A program made the position numbers and the translations under genes. The notes beneath the pieces are model-generated. The model was not told where the DNA came from. It searched no databases and saw nothing but the letters and a program-made list of their open reading frames with translations. Below are positions 16,823 to 27,402 of a DNA stretch of 64,000 nucleotides, piece after piece (the stretch's first letter is position 1; the number at the start of each line of letters is the position of its first letter). The stretch is taken from positions 1,612,001 to 1,676,000 of the forward strand of contig NZ_OY787469.1 of the NCBI RefSeq assembly GCF_963678835.1, written 5' to 3'. The DNA is from an uncultured Desulfuromonas sp. GTDB lineage: Bacteria; Desulfobacterota; Desulfuromonadia; Desulfuromonadales; Desulfuromonadaceae.

Positions 16823-18196
16823 ATGCCACGATCTCTGGTAGCACAAATTGCCGATAATATCGTCCAGCATCAGTTGATCCCTTCGGGGACGACCGTTGTT
16901 GTTGGTGTGTCCGGTGGGGCTGATTCGGTGTGTCTGCTCCATGTTTTGGCCGAACTGGCTGAGCCGCAACATTTTGATGTGGTGGTTGCCCATCTTGACC
17001 ATGGCCTGCGTGACGCAAGTGGTGAAGACGCTTTGTTTGTTCAGTCGCTGGCCGCACAATATAACCTGCGCTTCTTTGGCCGTCGTGTCGAGGTTATGGC
17101 TCTTGCGCAGCAGAACCGTTGGGGGGTGGAAGAGGCTGGGCGCGAAGCTCGGCGTGCCTTTCTCAGCGAGATTGTCGAGCAGCTAGGGGGCGGTGTTATT
17201 GCGCTCGGCCACCATCGCGATGATCAGGCGGAGACGGTCCTGATGCACTTGGCTCGTGGCTGTGGTGTGGGTGGTTTGGCCGGTATGCGCTGGCGTGAGG
17301 ACGCCTATATCCGTCCGTTGTTGTCTGTCCGTCGTGATGAAATCAACGCCTTTTTGCGCCATCATCATTTGGAATGGCGCGAGGATGACAGTAATCGCGA
17401 TGAACGGTTCAAGCGCAACTTGGTCCGCCACCAGGTTCTTCCGGCGTTGCAACAGTATAACCAGCAGACAGTGCGCCATATTGCTGAGTTGGCTGAAAAG
17501 GTTGTTGTTGAAGAAGCGTTCTGGAAGGAGCAGATTGATGAATGGTTGCTTCGCCATGGCTGTTGTCAAGCGGATCAGTGGTCGGTCAGGTATCCGGCGT
17601 TATGTGATTGTCATCCGGCTTTGCGTCATCGCCTGTTGCGTGACGTGATGGCGAAGGTGCGTGGAACAGTGCGCGCCCTGGAGAGTGTTCATGTGTATCA
17701 GTTGGACCGTCAGTTGCTTTCCGCCGCGCCGCAATGGCAAATGGATTTGCCCTCCTGTTGGGTGGCGCGCCGCTATGAACAACTGGTGTTTCGTCCAACC
17801 GCGCCCGAACCGATTGCCGCTGTGGATCTGCTGATTGAGCAGCCCGGCTGTTATGTGGTTGATGACGAACGCACGCTGGTGGTGGCACCGGGGTGTCCTG
17901 ACGCTCTTGACGGTCCGGCGGTCTGGTTTGCCGATGAGCAGATCGATTTTCCGTTGCGGTTGCGCTCATTTCAGCCTGGCGACCGGATTCAGATGCCTGA
18001 ACTGTCCGGCCATAAAAAACTCAAAGCCCTGTTCGCTGAGAATCGTTGGACGCATGAAGAACGCCAACGGGCGCTGGTTCTTGAAAGCCGGGGAAAGGTT
18101 CTTTGGGTGCCGGGGTTGCGTCACGGCCGGTGCCAGGCTATAAGCACGGATACGAAGAGTGGTTTTGTGCTGCATCTTCTCAAAAACGAAAGATAA
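16823..18196 (+). CDS. tilS: tRNA(Ile)-lysidine synthase
   Basis: 457 residues from ATG 16823. The PP-loop ATP-binding motif SGGADS is at 30-35, followed by HLDHGLRD and GHHRDDQAETVLMHLARGCG, the N-type ATP pyrophosphatase signatures of TilS. The C-terminal third (LRSFQPGDRIQMPELSGHKKLKALF) is the TilS C-domain. The enzyme converts C34 of the CAU-anticodon tRNA-Ile to lysidine so that it reads AUA. It is the first core gene after the accessory island and stands just upstream of ftsH, an order common in many bacteria. Length is normal. Confidence 0.96.
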   Translation: MPRSLVAQIADNIVQHQLIPSGTTVVVGVSGGADSVCLLHVLAELAEPQHFDVVVAHLDHGLRDASGEDALFVQSLAAQYNLRFFGRRVEVMALAQQNRWGVEEAGREARRAFLSEIVEQLGGGVIALGHHRDDQAETVLMHLARGCGVGGLAGMRWREDAYIRPLLSVRRDEINAFLRHHHLEWREDDSNRDERFKRNLVRHQVLPALQQYNQQTVRHIAELAEKVVVEEAFWKEQIDEWLLRHGCCQADQWSVRYPALCDCHPALRHRLLRDVMAKVRGTVRALESVHVYQLDRQLLSAAPQWQMDLPSCWVARRYEQLVFRPTAPEPIAAVDLLIEQPGCYVVDDERTLVVAPGCPDALDGPAVWFADEQIDFPLRLRSFQPGDRIQMPELSGHKKLKALFAENRWTHEERQRALVLESRGKVLWVPGLRHGRCQAISTDTKSGFVLHLLKNER

Positions 18197-18305
18197 AATA
18201 TAATTGAGAAACGCCAGTCTGTATGGTAGTTTGCAGCTAATCAAAAGACGATTAATTTCCCCATGACACCTTCCCGTGTCATCGACATATTCCCAGGGAG
18301 GAAAA

Positions 18306-20165
18306 GTGAACCAGTTTTATAAGAATATTGCTTTGTGGCTTGTGATTTCCCTTGTCATGATTTTGCTGTTCAACATGATGACGCAGCAGGATCAGCAGCG
18401 CGAAGCGGTCAACTATACAACGTTTATCAATGCGCTGGAAGATGGCCGTGTCCAGGATGTCACAATCCAGGGACCAAACCTTGAAGGAACCTATGAGGAT
18501 GGCACTCACTTCAAGACCTTTGCCCCGGATGATCCCAGCCTGATCTCCGAGTTGCGAGAGCGCAAGATTGTCATCGACGCCAAGCCGGAAGAGGATCGCA
18601 GCTTCTGGATGACGATGTTGGTGTCCTGGGGCCCGATTCTCCTGCTGATTGCCGTATGGATTTTCTTTATGCGTCAGATGCAGGGTGGTGGCGGCAAGGC
18701 GATGAACTTCGGCAAAAGCCGTGCCCGCCTGTTGTCCGATACTCAGGGGATGGTGACATTCAAGGATGTTGCCGGAGTCGATGAGGCCAAAGAGGAGCTC
18801 GAAGAGATTGTTGCTTTTCTCAAAGACCCGAAAAAATTTACCCGACTCGGTGGCCGCATCCCTAAAGGGGTGTTGCTGGTTGGCTCGCCGGGTACCGGGA
18901 AAACTCTGCTGGCGCGGGCTATCGCCGGTGAGGCGGATGTGCCGTTTTTTACCATCTCCGGTTCCGACTTTGTTGAGATGTTTGTTGGTGTCGGTGCCAG
19001 CCGGGTACGTGACCTGTTTGCTCAAGGCAAGAAAAATGCGCCGTGCATCATCTTTATCGATGAGATCGATGCTGTCGGTCGTCACCGTGGTGCCGGTCTT
19101 GGTGGTGGTCATGATGAGCGTGAGCAGACCCTGAACCAGTTGCTGGTTGAGATGGATGGCTTTGAGTCGAACGAAGGGGTCATTCTGATCGCGGCCACCA
19201 ACCGTCCCGATGTTCTGGACCCGGCGTTGCTGCGTCCTGGCCGTTTTGACCGTCAGGTGGTGGTTCCCCGCCCAGACATCAAGGGGCGGACAACGATTCT
19301 CAATGTTCATGCACGCAAGGTGCCGATGTCCGATTCTGTAGAGATGGAAACCGTGGCCAAGGGAACGCCTGGGTTTTCCGGTGCTGATCTGGCCAACCTG
19401 ATCAATGAAGCCGCTCTGCTGGCCGCACGGGCCAACAAAGAATTGGTGGATATGAGTGATTTGGAGTCGGCTAAAGATAAAGTGATGATGGGCGCTGAAC
19501 GTCGTTCCATGGTGATTACTGAAGAGGAAAAAAAGGTTACCGCCTATCACGAAGCCGGCCATGCCCTTGTTGCGTTGAAAATACCCGGGTCCGATCCGGT
19601 TCACAAGGTGTCGATTATTCCGCGTGGTCGTGCTTTGGGTGTGACCATGTATCTGCCTTCTGAAGAAAAATACAGTGAGAGCCGCGACGGTTTGCTGCGT
19701 TCCATGTGTGCCCTGCTCGGCGGGCGTGCTGCAGAGGAAATTTTCCTTAACAGCATTACCACCGGAGCCAGCAATGATATTGAGCGGGTGACGTCGCTGG
19801 CACGTAAGATGGTGTGCGAATGGGGGATGAGTGAGAAGCTCGGCACCCTGGCTTTTGGAGAAAAAGAGGGCGAAGTGTTCCTTGGCAAAGACATGGGACA
19901 CGTCAAGAACTACAGTGAGGCAACGGCTGAAATGATCGATAGCGAGATCAGCCGTCTGGTTACGGAATCCTACGAAAAAACCTGCACCATTCTGCGTGAG
20001 AACAGTGACATCCTCGAAACCATGGCCCAGGAACTGCTGGAGCATGAAACCATTGATGCTAAAGATATTGCCCGCATCCTTGGTGAGGAGCTGACTCCGG
20101 CGACGACGGCTGAAGAGGTGGTTATTGCACCGAACGATCCGGCTCTGGGAGAAGACGCCGAATAA
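18306..20165 (+). CDS. ftsH: ATP-dependent zinc metalloprotease FtsH
   Basis: 619 residues from GTG 18306, chosen because GGGAGGAAAA lies directly before it; the upstream in-frame start at 18276 would add a non-conserved leader. Two N-terminal membrane segments ([15 protein letters not shown] and [10 protein letters not shown]) flank a periplasmic loop. The AAA+ module follows with Walker A GSPGTGKT at 193-200, Walker [13 protein letters not shown] and the second region of homology. The zinc site HEAGH is at 415-419. It is a membrane-bound hexameric protease for quality control and regulated proteolysis. The stop overlaps the folP start by one base. Confidence 0.97.
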   Translation: MNQFYKNIALWLVISLVMILLFNMMTQQDQQREAVNYTTFINALEDGRVQDVTIQGPNLEGTYEDGTHFKTFAPDDPSLISELRERKIVIDAKPEEDRSFWMTMLVSWGPILLLIAVWIFFMRQMQGGGGKAMNFGKSRARLLSDTQGMVTFKDVAGVDEAKEELEEIVAFLKDPKKFTRLGGRIPKGVLLVGSPGTGKTLLARAIAGEADVPFFTISGSDFVEMFVGVGASRVRDLFAQGKKNAPCIIFIDEIDAVGRHRGAGLGGGHDEREQTLNQLLVEMDGFESNEGVILIAATNRPDVLDPALLRPGRFDRQVVVPRPDIKGRTTILNVHARKVPMSDSVEMETVAKGTPGFSGADLANLINEAALLAARANKELVDMSDLESAKDKVMMGAERRSMVITEEEKKVTAYHEAGHALVALKIPGSDPVHKVSIIPRGRALGVTMYLPSEEKYSESRDGLLRSMCALLGGRAAEEIFLNSITTGASNDIERVTSLARKMVCEWGMSEKLGTLAFGEKEGEVFLGKDMGHVKNYSEATAEMIDSEISRLVTESYEKTCTILRENSDILETMAQELLEHETIDAKDIARILGEELTPATTAEEVVIAPNDPALGEDAE

Positions 20166-21376
20166 TGACGTTCCAGCCGCGAGTGCTCCAACTGCACACG
20201 GCAGACCAGGTGCGCCGACAGCTTGAAGCGATTGAGGTTGATCCCTGTGGGGTCAACCTGATGGCGGACAAAGCGTTGCATGTCAATATCCTGTTGGAAC
20301 AGGTCTCCTGCGTGGCGGCCAACATCCTCAAGCAGGAGATGTTGACACTCGGCGGTGATGCTGCCGTGGCGCGCGGAACCGTAGCCTGTTCCATCAATCA
20401 GACAAATGTCCTGTTGATGGGCACACGCAAACAACTGGCTCAGCTGGTGGTCCGTTTGCCGCGACAACCCTTTGGCCTCAAAACGTTGGCAACGGAACTG
20501 GACGCTGTTCTTTCACCGTCTGATGGGGTGAGGGCTCTAGTCGGTTGCCACTGCCGGTTGGCTATGTCGCGTCCCCAGGTGATGGGGATTATCAATGTCA
20601 CTCCGGATTCGTTTTATGACGGCGGCCTGTGTTCAAATCTGGACGCCGTACTGAGACAGGCGGAGAGGCAGGTTGACGACGGCGCCGACTTGTTTGATGT
20701 CGGCGGTGAAAGCACCCGCCCCGGTGCCGCACTGGTGACGGCGGATGTCGAGCTGGAACGGGTGGTGCCGGTGGTTGAAGCGTTGAAGCAGCGCTTTGAC
20801 CTGCCGATTTCCGTGGACACCAGTAAGGCGGTTGTCGCCGCAGCAGTTCTGGACTGTGGCGCGGATTTTATCAATGACATCAGCGGCTTGACCTTTGATG
20901 TTGAGATGGCCTCGGTGGTGGCCGAGAAAAAGGCCGGTGTGTTTGTCATGCATACGCGCGGCTGCCCACAGACGATGCAGAAAGATACCGCCTATCATGA
21001 TCTGCTCACCGAGGTGATCGGTTCACTGCGTTACTCTATTGAACGGGCACGGCAGGCCGGGGTGCCCACAGAGTCGATCAGTGTTGATCCGGGGATCGGC
21101 TTTGGCAAGTCCGTCGCCGGCAACCTCGAATTGCTGGACCGCCTGGACGAAGTCGCGGCATTGGGCTATCCCGTATTAATCGGTACGTCACGCAAAAGTT
21201 TTATCGGCGCGGTTCTCGGCCAGCCGGTTCCGCAACAGCGCCTGTACGGTTCTCTGGCCAGTGTTGCGGTCGCCGCCCAGAACGGTGCGCATATTTTCCG
21301 GGTACATGATGTGAGTGCAACTCGGCAAACCGTCGATCTGGCCTGGGCGATCAATCACGGGACTCACATGGCGTAG
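20165..21376 (+). CDS. folP: Dihydropteroate synthase with N-terminal extension
   Basis: 403 residues, longer than the roughly 280 of the minimal enzyme. The catalytic barrel starts near residue 135 with VMGIINVTPDSFYDGG and continues with DVGGESTRPGA, ISVDTSKA, FINDISG and DPGIGFGKS, all folate-synthase signatures. It condenses 6-hydroxymethyl-dihydropterin diphosphate with p-aminobenzoate. The first 130 residues (HTADQVRRQLEAIEVDPCG...) form an extra domain of unknown role, seen in related long FolP proteins. The gene is coupled to ftsH by an ATG overlapping its stop. Confidence 0.94.
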   Translation: MTFQPRVLQLHTADQVRRQLEAIEVDPCGVNLMADKALHVNILLEQVSCVAANILKQEMLTLGGDAAVARGTVACSINQTNVLLMGTRKQLAQLVVRLPRQPFGLKTLATELDAVLSPSDGVRALVGCHCRLAMSRPQVMGIINVTPDSFYDGGLCSNLDAVLRQAERQVDDGADLFDVGGESTRPGAALVTADVELERVVPVVEALKQRFDLPISVDTSKAVVAAAVLDCGADFINDISGLTFDVEMASVVAEKKAGVFVMHTRGCPQTMQKDTAYHDLLTEVIGSLRYSIERARQAGVPTESISVDPGIGFGKSVAGNLELLDRLDEVAALGYPVLIGTSRKSFIGAVLGQPVPQQRLYGSLASVAVAAQNGAHIFRVHDVSATRQTVDLAWAINHGTHMA

Positions 21377-21398
21377 TGCTGCGCCGAAAAGGATCACC

Positions 21399-22175
21399 AT
21401 GGGTGTATTCGATCAGATGATGAAAGATTTCAGATGGATGCTCGACGTCCTCGATATCGCTCTGGTTGCGTTTATCATCTATCGGATCATTCTTCTGATC
21501 AAAGGTACCCGCGCTGTCCAGATGCTCATCGGTCTGGCTGTCCTTCTGGTGGTTTTTGTTGTTTCTCAACTGACCGGTCTTTATACCCTTCAGTGGCTGC
21601 TTGACAGCTTCCTGACCTCGATTATCCTAGTCATCGTCGTTATTTTTCAAAGTGATATCCGTCGTGCTCTGATGCATGTCGGCCGTAATCCTTTTTTTGC
21701 CGATGTCTCGTATCGTGAAGAGACCCAGGTGATTGATGAGCTGGTGACGGCTGCTGTCAATCTGGCCAATAAAAAGATTGGTGCCCTGATCGTCATCGAA
21801 CGTGAGACCGGCCTGAAGGGTTTTCTCGAGGTAGGGGTGGAGATTGACGCCAAGGTGTCCTCGGATCTGATCTGCGCGATTTTCTTGCCCTATTCTCCGA
21901 TTCACGACGGTGCCCTGGTGTTGCAGCAAGGCCGTCTGAAAAAAGCCGGTTGCTTTTTGCCGTTGTCGCAGGATCCGGATATCAGTAAGAATCTGGGAAC
22001 ACGCCACCGTGCTGCCATTGGGCTTACCGAAATGGTTGATGCCGTGGCCATTGTTGTTTCTGAAGAAACCGGCAAAATTTCTGCTGTGATTGGCGCCAGG
22101 ATGACGCGCGATCTCGATTCAACATCCTTGCGTCGGATTCTCACCCGTCTTCTGGATCCGGGAAAGAAAGGCTAG
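21399..22175 (+). CDS. cdaA: Diadenylate cyclase CdaA
   Basis: 258 residues from ATG 21399 (GGATCACC upstream). Hydrophobic helices fill about residues 15-75, followed by a cytoplasmic DisA_N (DAC) domain with the catalytic DGALVLQQGRL and RHRAAIG motifs. It makes cyclic di-AMP from two ATP. It is followed ten bases later by its usual partner CdaR and then glmM, the conserved cdaA-cdaR-glmM order linking c-di-AMP to cell-wall precursor synthesis and osmolyte control. Confidence 0.95.
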   Translation: MGVFDQMMKDFRWMLDVLDIALVAFIIYRIILLIKGTRAVQMLIGLAVLLVVFVVSQLTGLYTLQWLLDSFLTSIILVIVVIFQSDIRRALMHVGRNPFFADVSYREETQVIDELVTAAVNLANKKIGALIVIERETGLKGFLEVGVEIDAKVSSDLICAIFLPYSPIHDGALVLQQGRLKKAGCFLPLSQDPDISKNLGTRHRAAIGLTEMVDAVAIVVSEETGKISAVIGARMTRDLDSTSLRRILTRLLDPGKKG

Positions 22176-22184
22176 GGCGCGACC

Positions 22185-22904
22185 ATGTTGCAACTGATTA
22201 CCCGGAACTGGCACCTGAAACTGCTGTCGTTGATTTTTGCCACGCTGTTGTGGCTGTTCGTCACCGGCGAACAACGCGCTGAAGTGGGCTATTCTGTTCC
22301 CTTGGAGCTAAAGAATGTGCCGGCTGATCTGATCGTTGCCAACGAAGTGCCGAGTTTGGTGAATCTACGTATCAGTGGCCCGCGCACTCTGTTGTCCAAT
22401 CTGGAATCGTCGTCACTAAGTCTTTCTGTTGATTTACGGGGGCTTGAGCCGGGATTAACCACCTTCAAGCGTCTCGATGAAAATCTCAATATTCCCAGTG
22501 CTCTTAAGGTGGTGCGTCTGTCGCCGTCCTATGTTGAAGTGAAACTTGAGCGCATTCGGGAAAAATCGGTGCCGGTGACCGTGGTCCTCACCGGTGAGCC
22601 GATGCCGGGCCAGAAGGTTCTGGCTACCGTAGCAACCCCGGATCGGGCGTCGATTCGGGGGGCTGAAAGTGAAGTGAAACGGATCGATCATGTCGAAACA
22701 GAGCCGTTGGATATTGCCGGGATTCGTGAGGATTTTATCATGACGGTGCCGGTGAATTTTCGCGGGACCTACACGGAGCTGTCTGATAAAAAAACTGTTG
22801 AGGTGGAAGTCCATTTTGTCTACGAGCCTCCCATTGAGATGGATCAACCGGATGACTCAGTTGAATCTGATGCGCCGAGCGTTGCGCCATCTTCTGTCAA
22901 TTAA
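22185..22904 (+). CDS. cdaR: CdaR / YbbR-domain protein
   Basis: 239 residues. One N-terminal membrane segment (LLSLIFATLLWLFVTG) precedes extracytoplasmic YbbR repeats (for example VPLELKNVPADLIV and VPVTVVLTGEPMPGQKV). The acidic tail after about residue 215 is low complexity. YbbR proteins bind and modulate CdaA. Its position between cdaA and glmM supports this role. Confidence 0.9.
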   Translation: MLQLITRNWHLKLLSLIFATLLWLFVTGEQRAEVGYSVPLELKNVPADLIVANEVPSLVNLRISGPRTLLSNLESSSLSLSVDLRGLEPGLTTFKRLDENLNIPSALKVVRLSPSYVEVKLERIREKSVPVTVVLTGEPMPGQKVLATVATPDRASIRGAESEVKRIDHVETEPLDIAGIREDFIMTVPVNFRGTYTELSDKKTVEVEVHFVYEPPIEMDQPDDSVESDAPSVAPSSVN

Positions 22905-22926
22905 TCAACATCATTGAAAGAGATCC

Positions 22927-24297
22927 ATGACGAAAAAATTTTTTGGTACTGATGGTGTGCGTGGCGTCGCAAATGTTTATCCGATGACCACCGAGATCGC
23001 CATGCAGCTTGGACGGGCTGTGGCGTATTTGTTTAAAGGGTCAGACAAGCGTCGCCGTATTGTCATTGGCAAGGATACGCGTCTGTCGGGGTATATGATT
23101 GAGAATGCCATGGCTTCCGGCATCTGCTCCATGGGGGTTGATGTGCAACTGGTCGGTCCGCTGCCTACGCCGGGAATTGCATTTATTACCAGTTCCATGC
23201 GTGCGGATGCAGGTGTCGTGATCTCCGCCTCGCACAACCCCTATCAGGATAACGGCATCAAATTCTTTTCGCACGACGGCTTGAAGTTGCCGGATGAGAT
23301 GGAATTGCGCTTAGAGCAGCTGATGTTTTCCGAGGAACTGGATGTATTGCGACCAACGGCGGATGAAGTCGGGCGGGCCTTTCGCATTGATGATGCCACC
23401 GGACGTTATATCGTGTTTTTGAAATACACCTTTCCGCGTGATCTTGATCTACGCGGCATGAAAATCGTCGTCGATTGTGCCAACGGTGCGGCGTATAAGG
23501 TGGCTCCGGCGGTTTTTGAAGAGCTGGGTGCCGACGTGGTGCGCATTGGGGTGTCGCCCAACGGCACCAACATCAATGCCGGTTGTGGCTCGTTATTCCC
23601 GACACAGCTCGCCGAGGCGGTCAAAGAACATGGCGCTGATGTCGGCGTGGCTCTGGATGGTGATGCCGACCGGGTGATCTTTGTCGATGAGGCGGGGCGT
23701 GAAGTTGATGGTGATCATATCATGGCGATCTGCGCGACCCATATGCTTGGAGAAGGGACTCTGGCGCACAATACGCTGGTGGCGACAGTGATGAGTAATA
23801 TGGGGCTGGACATTGCCTTGCGCCGCGCTGGTGGTGCGGTTGTTAAAACAGGCGTTGGTGACCGTTATGTTGTCGAGGAGATGCTCAAAAAAGGCTATAA
23901 CCTTGGCGGAGAACAGTCCGGCCACATGATCTTTTTCGATCATAACACCACTGGCGATGGTGTGTTGTCGGCCTTGCAGACGCTGGCGATTATGCAGCGC
24001 ACCGGCCAGCCGCTATCGCAGCTGGCCGAAGTGATGACCGCTCTGCCGCAATTGCTGGTCAATGTTCGGGTGAAGGAAAAGGTTGATCTGGCCACGGTGC
24101 CGGCAGTCCAGCGGGTGATTGATGCCTGCAATGAGGAATTGGGTGAAACGGGCCGAGTCCTGATCCGTTATTCCGGAACCGAGCCTTTATTGCGCATCAT
24201 GCTTGAAGGGGAAAACGATCAACAGATTCAACGGTTGGCCGACGAGATTGCCGATGCCGTTGTGACACATTTACAGGGAACACGGGAAGGAGCATAA
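22927..24297 (+). CDS. glmM: Phosphoglucosamine mutase
   Basis: 456 residues. FGTDGVRG opens the protein, the phosphoserine loop ISASHNP places the catalytic serine at S102, the metal loop is DGDADR, the sugar-binding loop is GGEQSGH, and the phosphate loop is [10 protein letters not shown]. It interconverts glucosamine-6-P and glucosamine-1-P on the way to UDP-GlcNAc for peptidoglycan and lipopolysaccharide. Full family length. It follows cdaR by 22 bases with an AAAGAGAT ribosome site. Confidence 0.97.
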   Translation: MTKKFFGTDGVRGVANVYPMTTEIAMQLGRAVAYLFKGSDKRRRIVIGKDTRLSGYMIENAMASGICSMGVDVQLVGPLPTPGIAFITSSMRADAGVVISASHNPYQDNGIKFFSHDGLKLPDEMELRLEQLMFSEELDVLRPTADEVGRAFRIDDATGRYIVFLKYTFPRDLDLRGMKIVVDCANGAAYKVAPAVFEELGADVVRIGVSPNGTNINAGCGSLFPTQLAEAVKEHGADVGVALDGDADRVIFVDEAGREVDGDHIMAICATHMLGEGTLAHNTLVATVMSNMGLDIALRRAGGAVVKTGVGDRYVVEEMLKKGYNLGGEQSGHMIFFDHNTTGDGVLSALQTLAIMQRTGQPLSQLAEVMTALPQLLVNVRVKEKVDLATVPAVQRVIDACNEELGETGRVLIRYSGTEPLLRIMLEGENDQQIQRLADEIADAVVTHLQGTREGA

Positions 24298-24302
24298 CCG
24301 CA

Positions 24303-25019
24303 ATGGCACGTTTAGGAGTCAATGTTGATCATGTGGCAACAATTCGTCAGGCCCGTGGTACCAAGGAGCCTGATCCGGTCACTGCGGCAGCTCTGGCCGA
24401 GCTGGCAGGTGCGGATGGTATTACCGTTCATCTGCGTGAAGACCGTCGCCATATCCAGGATCGCGATGTCGGAATTCTCAGTCAGACTCTTCAGGTACCA
24501 CTCAACCTGGAGATGGCGGCAACGGACGAAATGGTGGATATCGCCTGTCGTCTGCGCCCCGCTTGTGTCACTCTGGTTCCGGAAAAACGCCAGGAGCTGA
24601 CCACCGAGGGAGGTCTTGATGTTATCAGCCACTCGCAACACCTCAAAGAGGTGATTGCCCAACTGCAGCAGAATGGCATCGTCGTCAGCCTGTTTATCGA
24701 TCCGGATCTGAAACAGATCGATCAGGCGTTTCAGGTGGGAACCGACACGATTGAGATTCATACCGGACTCTATTGTGACGCACCGACACGTGGTGCCCAA
24801 CTGGCGGAACTGGCCAAGATCGAACAAGCCATTCATGAGGCCAAACATGTCGGCATGGGGGTCAATGCCGGACACGGGTTGAACTATCGTAATATTCAGG
24901 ACGTGGTTGCCCTCGGCGTGATTGAAGAGTTCAATATCGGCCACAGCATTATTTCCCGGGCCGTACTGGTTGGTCTTGATCAAGCCGTTCGTGAGATGAA
25001 ATCGCTGGTGGCGGGGTAA
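24303..25019 (+). CDS. pdxJ: Pyridoxine 5'-phosphate synthase
   Basis: 238 residues. PdxJ signatures are [39 protein letters not shown] and [12 protein letters not shown]. It condenses 3-amino-1-hydroxyacetone phosphate with deoxyxylulose 5-phosphate to make pyridoxine 5'-phosphate. It follows glmM by five bases and precedes acpS by three, as in many proteobacteria. Length is normal. Confidence 0.96.
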   Translation: MARLGVNVDHVATIRQARGTKEPDPVTAAALAELAGADGITVHLREDRRHIQDRDVGILSQTLQVPLNLEMAATDEMVDIACRLRPACVTLVPEKRQELTTEGGLDVISHSQHLKEVIAQLQQNGIVVSLFIDPDLKQIDQAFQVGTDTIEIHTGLYCDAPTRGAQLAELAKIEQAIHEAKHVGMGVNAGHGLNYRNIQDVVALGVIEEFNIGHSIISRAVLVGLDQAVREMKSLVAG

Positions 25020-25022
25020 TCC

Positions 25023-25406
25023 GTGGCCATCGCCGGAATCGGAACCGATATTGTCGATGTCGAACGTTTTGATCGCTTTATCGACGAAGATAACCAGACG
25101 TTGCTACAGCGGTTGTTCACTCCGGGCGAGCTGGCCTATGCCCTGCCGCGCAAATGTGCTGCGCAGCATCTTGCGGCCCGTTTTGCCTGCAAGGAGGCCT
25201 TTGTCAAAGCGTTAGGTTTGGGCATGCGTGACGGCATGACCTGGCATGATATCGAGGTGGTTCGTGATGCGTTGGGGTGTCCTTCATTAGCCGTGCGCGG
25301 GCGCGCCGCAGAGATTCTTGCGCAGCGGCAACTGCATGCTCACCATGTTTCCTACAGTCACGAAACGCGTTGGGCCGTTGCCACGGTCATTGTGGAGGGA
25401 TCATGA
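25023..25406 (+). CDS. acpS: Holo-(acyl-carrier-protein) synthase
   Basis: 127 residues from GTG 25023. GIGTDIVDVERF carries the metal-binding aspartate, and ARFACKEAFVKALG is the second signature. It transfers 4'-phosphopantetheine from CoA to apo-ACP. The last codons overlap the start of nnr (ATGA), so the two are translationally coupled. Confidence 0.95.
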   Translation: MAIAGIGTDIVDVERFDRFIDEDNQTLLQRLFTPGELAYALPRKCAAQHLAARFACKEAFVKALGLGMRDGMTWHDIEVVRDALGCPSLAVRGRAAEILAQRQLHAHHVSYSHETRWAVATVIVEGS

Positions 25407-26959
25407 AGCTTCTTACCGCTCAACAGATGCGTGAACTCGATCAGATTACGATCAACGACTATGGTATCCCCGGCATTGTGTTGATGGAAAATGCCGGTCA
25501 CGGTGCCGCACGTTTTATTGCTGATCGCTGCCATCGCCTTTTTCCCGGACCGGTGTTGGTGGTTGCCGGTAAAGGGAACAATGGTGGCGACGGGTATGTG
25601 ATTGCCCGACATCTGGAAAACTGGGGCTGGACGGTGAAAACCGTTGTCCTTGCTGAGCACGATGCCGTTCAGGGCGATGCGGCTGTCAATCTCAATGTGT
25701 TACTTAACAGCCGGGCGGATGTGGTTTTCGCCGCCGATGGCGACAGTTTTACGGCACAGTGCGATGCTTGGTGTGGCATGGCCTTGCTGGTCGATGCGGT
25801 GTTCGGTAACGGTCTCAATAGCGCGGTGCGAGGGCATTACCGTCAGGCTATAGAATGGATGAATGCCTATTCGGCACCGGTGGCTGCCGTGGATATGCCG
25901 TCCGGTGTTGAAGCAACCAGCGGTCGGATTCTCGGCGTGGCGGTTGAGGCGGACTGTTCGGTGAGTTTTGCTTTTGCCAAACTGGGGCAAGTCAGTTATC
26001 CGGCCCAGCGTTGCAGTGGTGCATTGCATGTCGTTGACCTGGGGATGCCGTTGTGTGTGACCCGGTCTGTATCGTGCTGTTATTGCCTGGTCGATGCCGA
26101 ACTGGCCGCGTCGCTGCTTCCTGTTCGGCGGGCAGATGACCATAAGGGGACTTTCGGCCATGTTTTGGTCGTGGCGGGGTCTGTTGGCAAGGTTGGTGCG
26201 GCACGCATGACAGCTCATGCCGCTCTGCGCAGTGGGGCCGGCCTGGTCAGTGTCGCCATTGAATATGATCTGGTCAGCCAACTGATGGCGGAAACCCCGG
26301 AAATCATGTCACGGCCAATGCGCGGCGAAAACGGTCAGCTGTCAATCGCCTGTTTTGATGCACTCAAAGAGGCGTGGGCGGATATGTCGGCTGTGGCTGT
26401 GGGCCCCGGTTTGGGAACCGATGAAGCCGTTGCGGCTTTAGTGGGGCGTCTGGTCGCGCAATGCCCGTTGCCAATGGTTCTTGATGCAGACGCGCTGACG
26501 GTGATGGTTGATCAGCTTTGCGGGCTGGCGCAACGCCGGAGTGCTACCATCATCACGCCCCATCCGGGTGAGATGGCGCGACTCACCGGGTTGAGTGTCG
26601 CCGAGATTCAGGAAAACCGGATTGACGTGGCACAGTCATTTGCCCGCGAGCATGGCGTTGTTGTCCTGCTCAAAGGGGCCCATACCGTGATTACGGATGG
26701 TGAACGGGTCTGGGTCAACAGCAGTGGCAACAGTGGTATGGCCAGCGCCGGTATGGGCGATGTTCTGACCGGGATGATTGTTTCTTATCTGGCTCAGGGG
26801 ATGGAGCCGTTCTGTGCGGCAGCCCTTGGCGCGTATGTCCATGGAGCCGCAGCTGATCTCTGCCGACAACAGCTCGGCGGGGTCGGCTATCTAGCCGGTG
26901 ATGTTATGGCAACCATTCCCATGGCACGCCGCTTACTTGAGGAGGAATGTGATGCTTAA
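25403..26959 (+). CDS. nnr: Bifunctional NAD(P)H-hydrate epimerase / ADP-dependent dehydratase
   Basis: 518 residues from ATG 25403, with GGAGGG six bases upstream; a longer frame starting within acpS is not needed. The N-terminal YjeF_N epimerase domain has GKGNNGGDGYV and VDAVFGNG. The C-terminal carbohydrate-kinase-like dehydratase domain (from about 240) has HKGTFGHVLVVAGS, ITPHPGEMARLTG and the catalytic GMGDVLTG. Together they repair hydrated NADH and NADPH. It overlaps the CBS gene by eight bases. Confidence 0.95.
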   Translation: MKLLTAQQMRELDQITINDYGIPGIVLMENAGHGAARFIADRCHRLFPGPVLVVAGKGNNGGDGYVIARHLENWGWTVKTVVLAEHDAVQGDAAVNLNVLLNSRADVVFAADGDSFTAQCDAWCGMALLVDAVFGNGLNSAVRGHYRQAIEWMNAYSAPVAAVDMPSGVEATSGRILGVAVEADCSVSFAFAKLGQVSYPAQRCSGALHVVDLGMPLCVTRSVSCCYCLVDAELAASLLPVRRADDHKGTFGHVLVVAGSVGKVGAARMTAHAALRSGAGLVSVAIEYDLVSQLMAETPEIMSRPMRGENGQLSIACFDALKEAWADMSAVAVGPGLGTDEAVAALVGRLVAQCPLPMVLDADALTVMVDQLCGLAQRRSATIITPHPGEMARLTGLSVAEIQENRIDVAQSFAREHGVVVLLKGAHTVITDGERVWVNSSGNSGMASAGMGDVLTGMIVSYLAQGMEPFCAAALGAYVHGAAADLCRQQLGGVGYLAGDVMATIPMARRLLEEECDA

Positions 26960-27401
26960 AGCCAAAGATATTATGACGGTAGATGTGTACAGTGTGCAGG
27001 AAGATACCGAACTCAAGACTTTTGCCGCTCTTTTGGAAAAGACTGGTGTCAGTACCATGCCGGTTGTCGATGGGGACAATGTCCTGATCGGGGTGGTTAG
27101 TGCCACGGATCTGATCGATCGTGATAAACCGCTGCACATTCCCACGGTGGTTTCCCTGTTTGATTGGGTCATTTATCTGGAAAGCGAGAAAAACTTTGAA
27201 GAGCAGGTGCAACGGATTAGTGCTCAGACGGTGGGAGAAATCTGCACCAAACCGGCAATTTCTTGCACACCGGAAACGCCGGTAAGTGAAATTGCCGATA
27301 TGATGGTGACTAAAAAAATCCATCTTATTCCGGTGGTGGATGAGGAGCATTTGGTCGGCGTTGTTGCTCGCCTCGACATTGTCAAATCTCTGGGAGCTTG
27401 A
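26952..27401 (+). CDS. CBS-domain protein
   Basis: 149 residues from ATG 26952 behind GAGGAATG. Two CBS modules are visible: KAKDIMTVDVYSVQEDTELKTFAALL...VLIGVVSATDLI, and a second one around EICTKPAISCTPETPVSEIADMM...LVGVVARLDIV. CBS pairs bind adenosine nucleotides and act as energy sensors; no fused effector domain is present. It lies inside the nnr-tsaE run, where such a gene is common in Desulfuromonadales. The ligand and partner are unknown. Confidence 0.88.
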   Translation: MLKAKDIMTVDVYSVQEDTELKTFAALLEKTGVSTMPVVDGDNVLIGVVSATDLIDRDKPLHIPTVVSLFDWVIYLESEKNFEEQVQRISAQTVGEICTKPAISCTPETPVSEIADMMVTKKIHLIPVVDEEHLVGVVARLDIVKSLGA

Positions 27402-27402
27402 T

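Noticed and set aside
18279..20045. A 588-codon open frame antisense to ftsH
   Set aside because: It has no recognisable domain, and ftsH on the other strand is unmistakable. Long antisense frames arise from codon bias.
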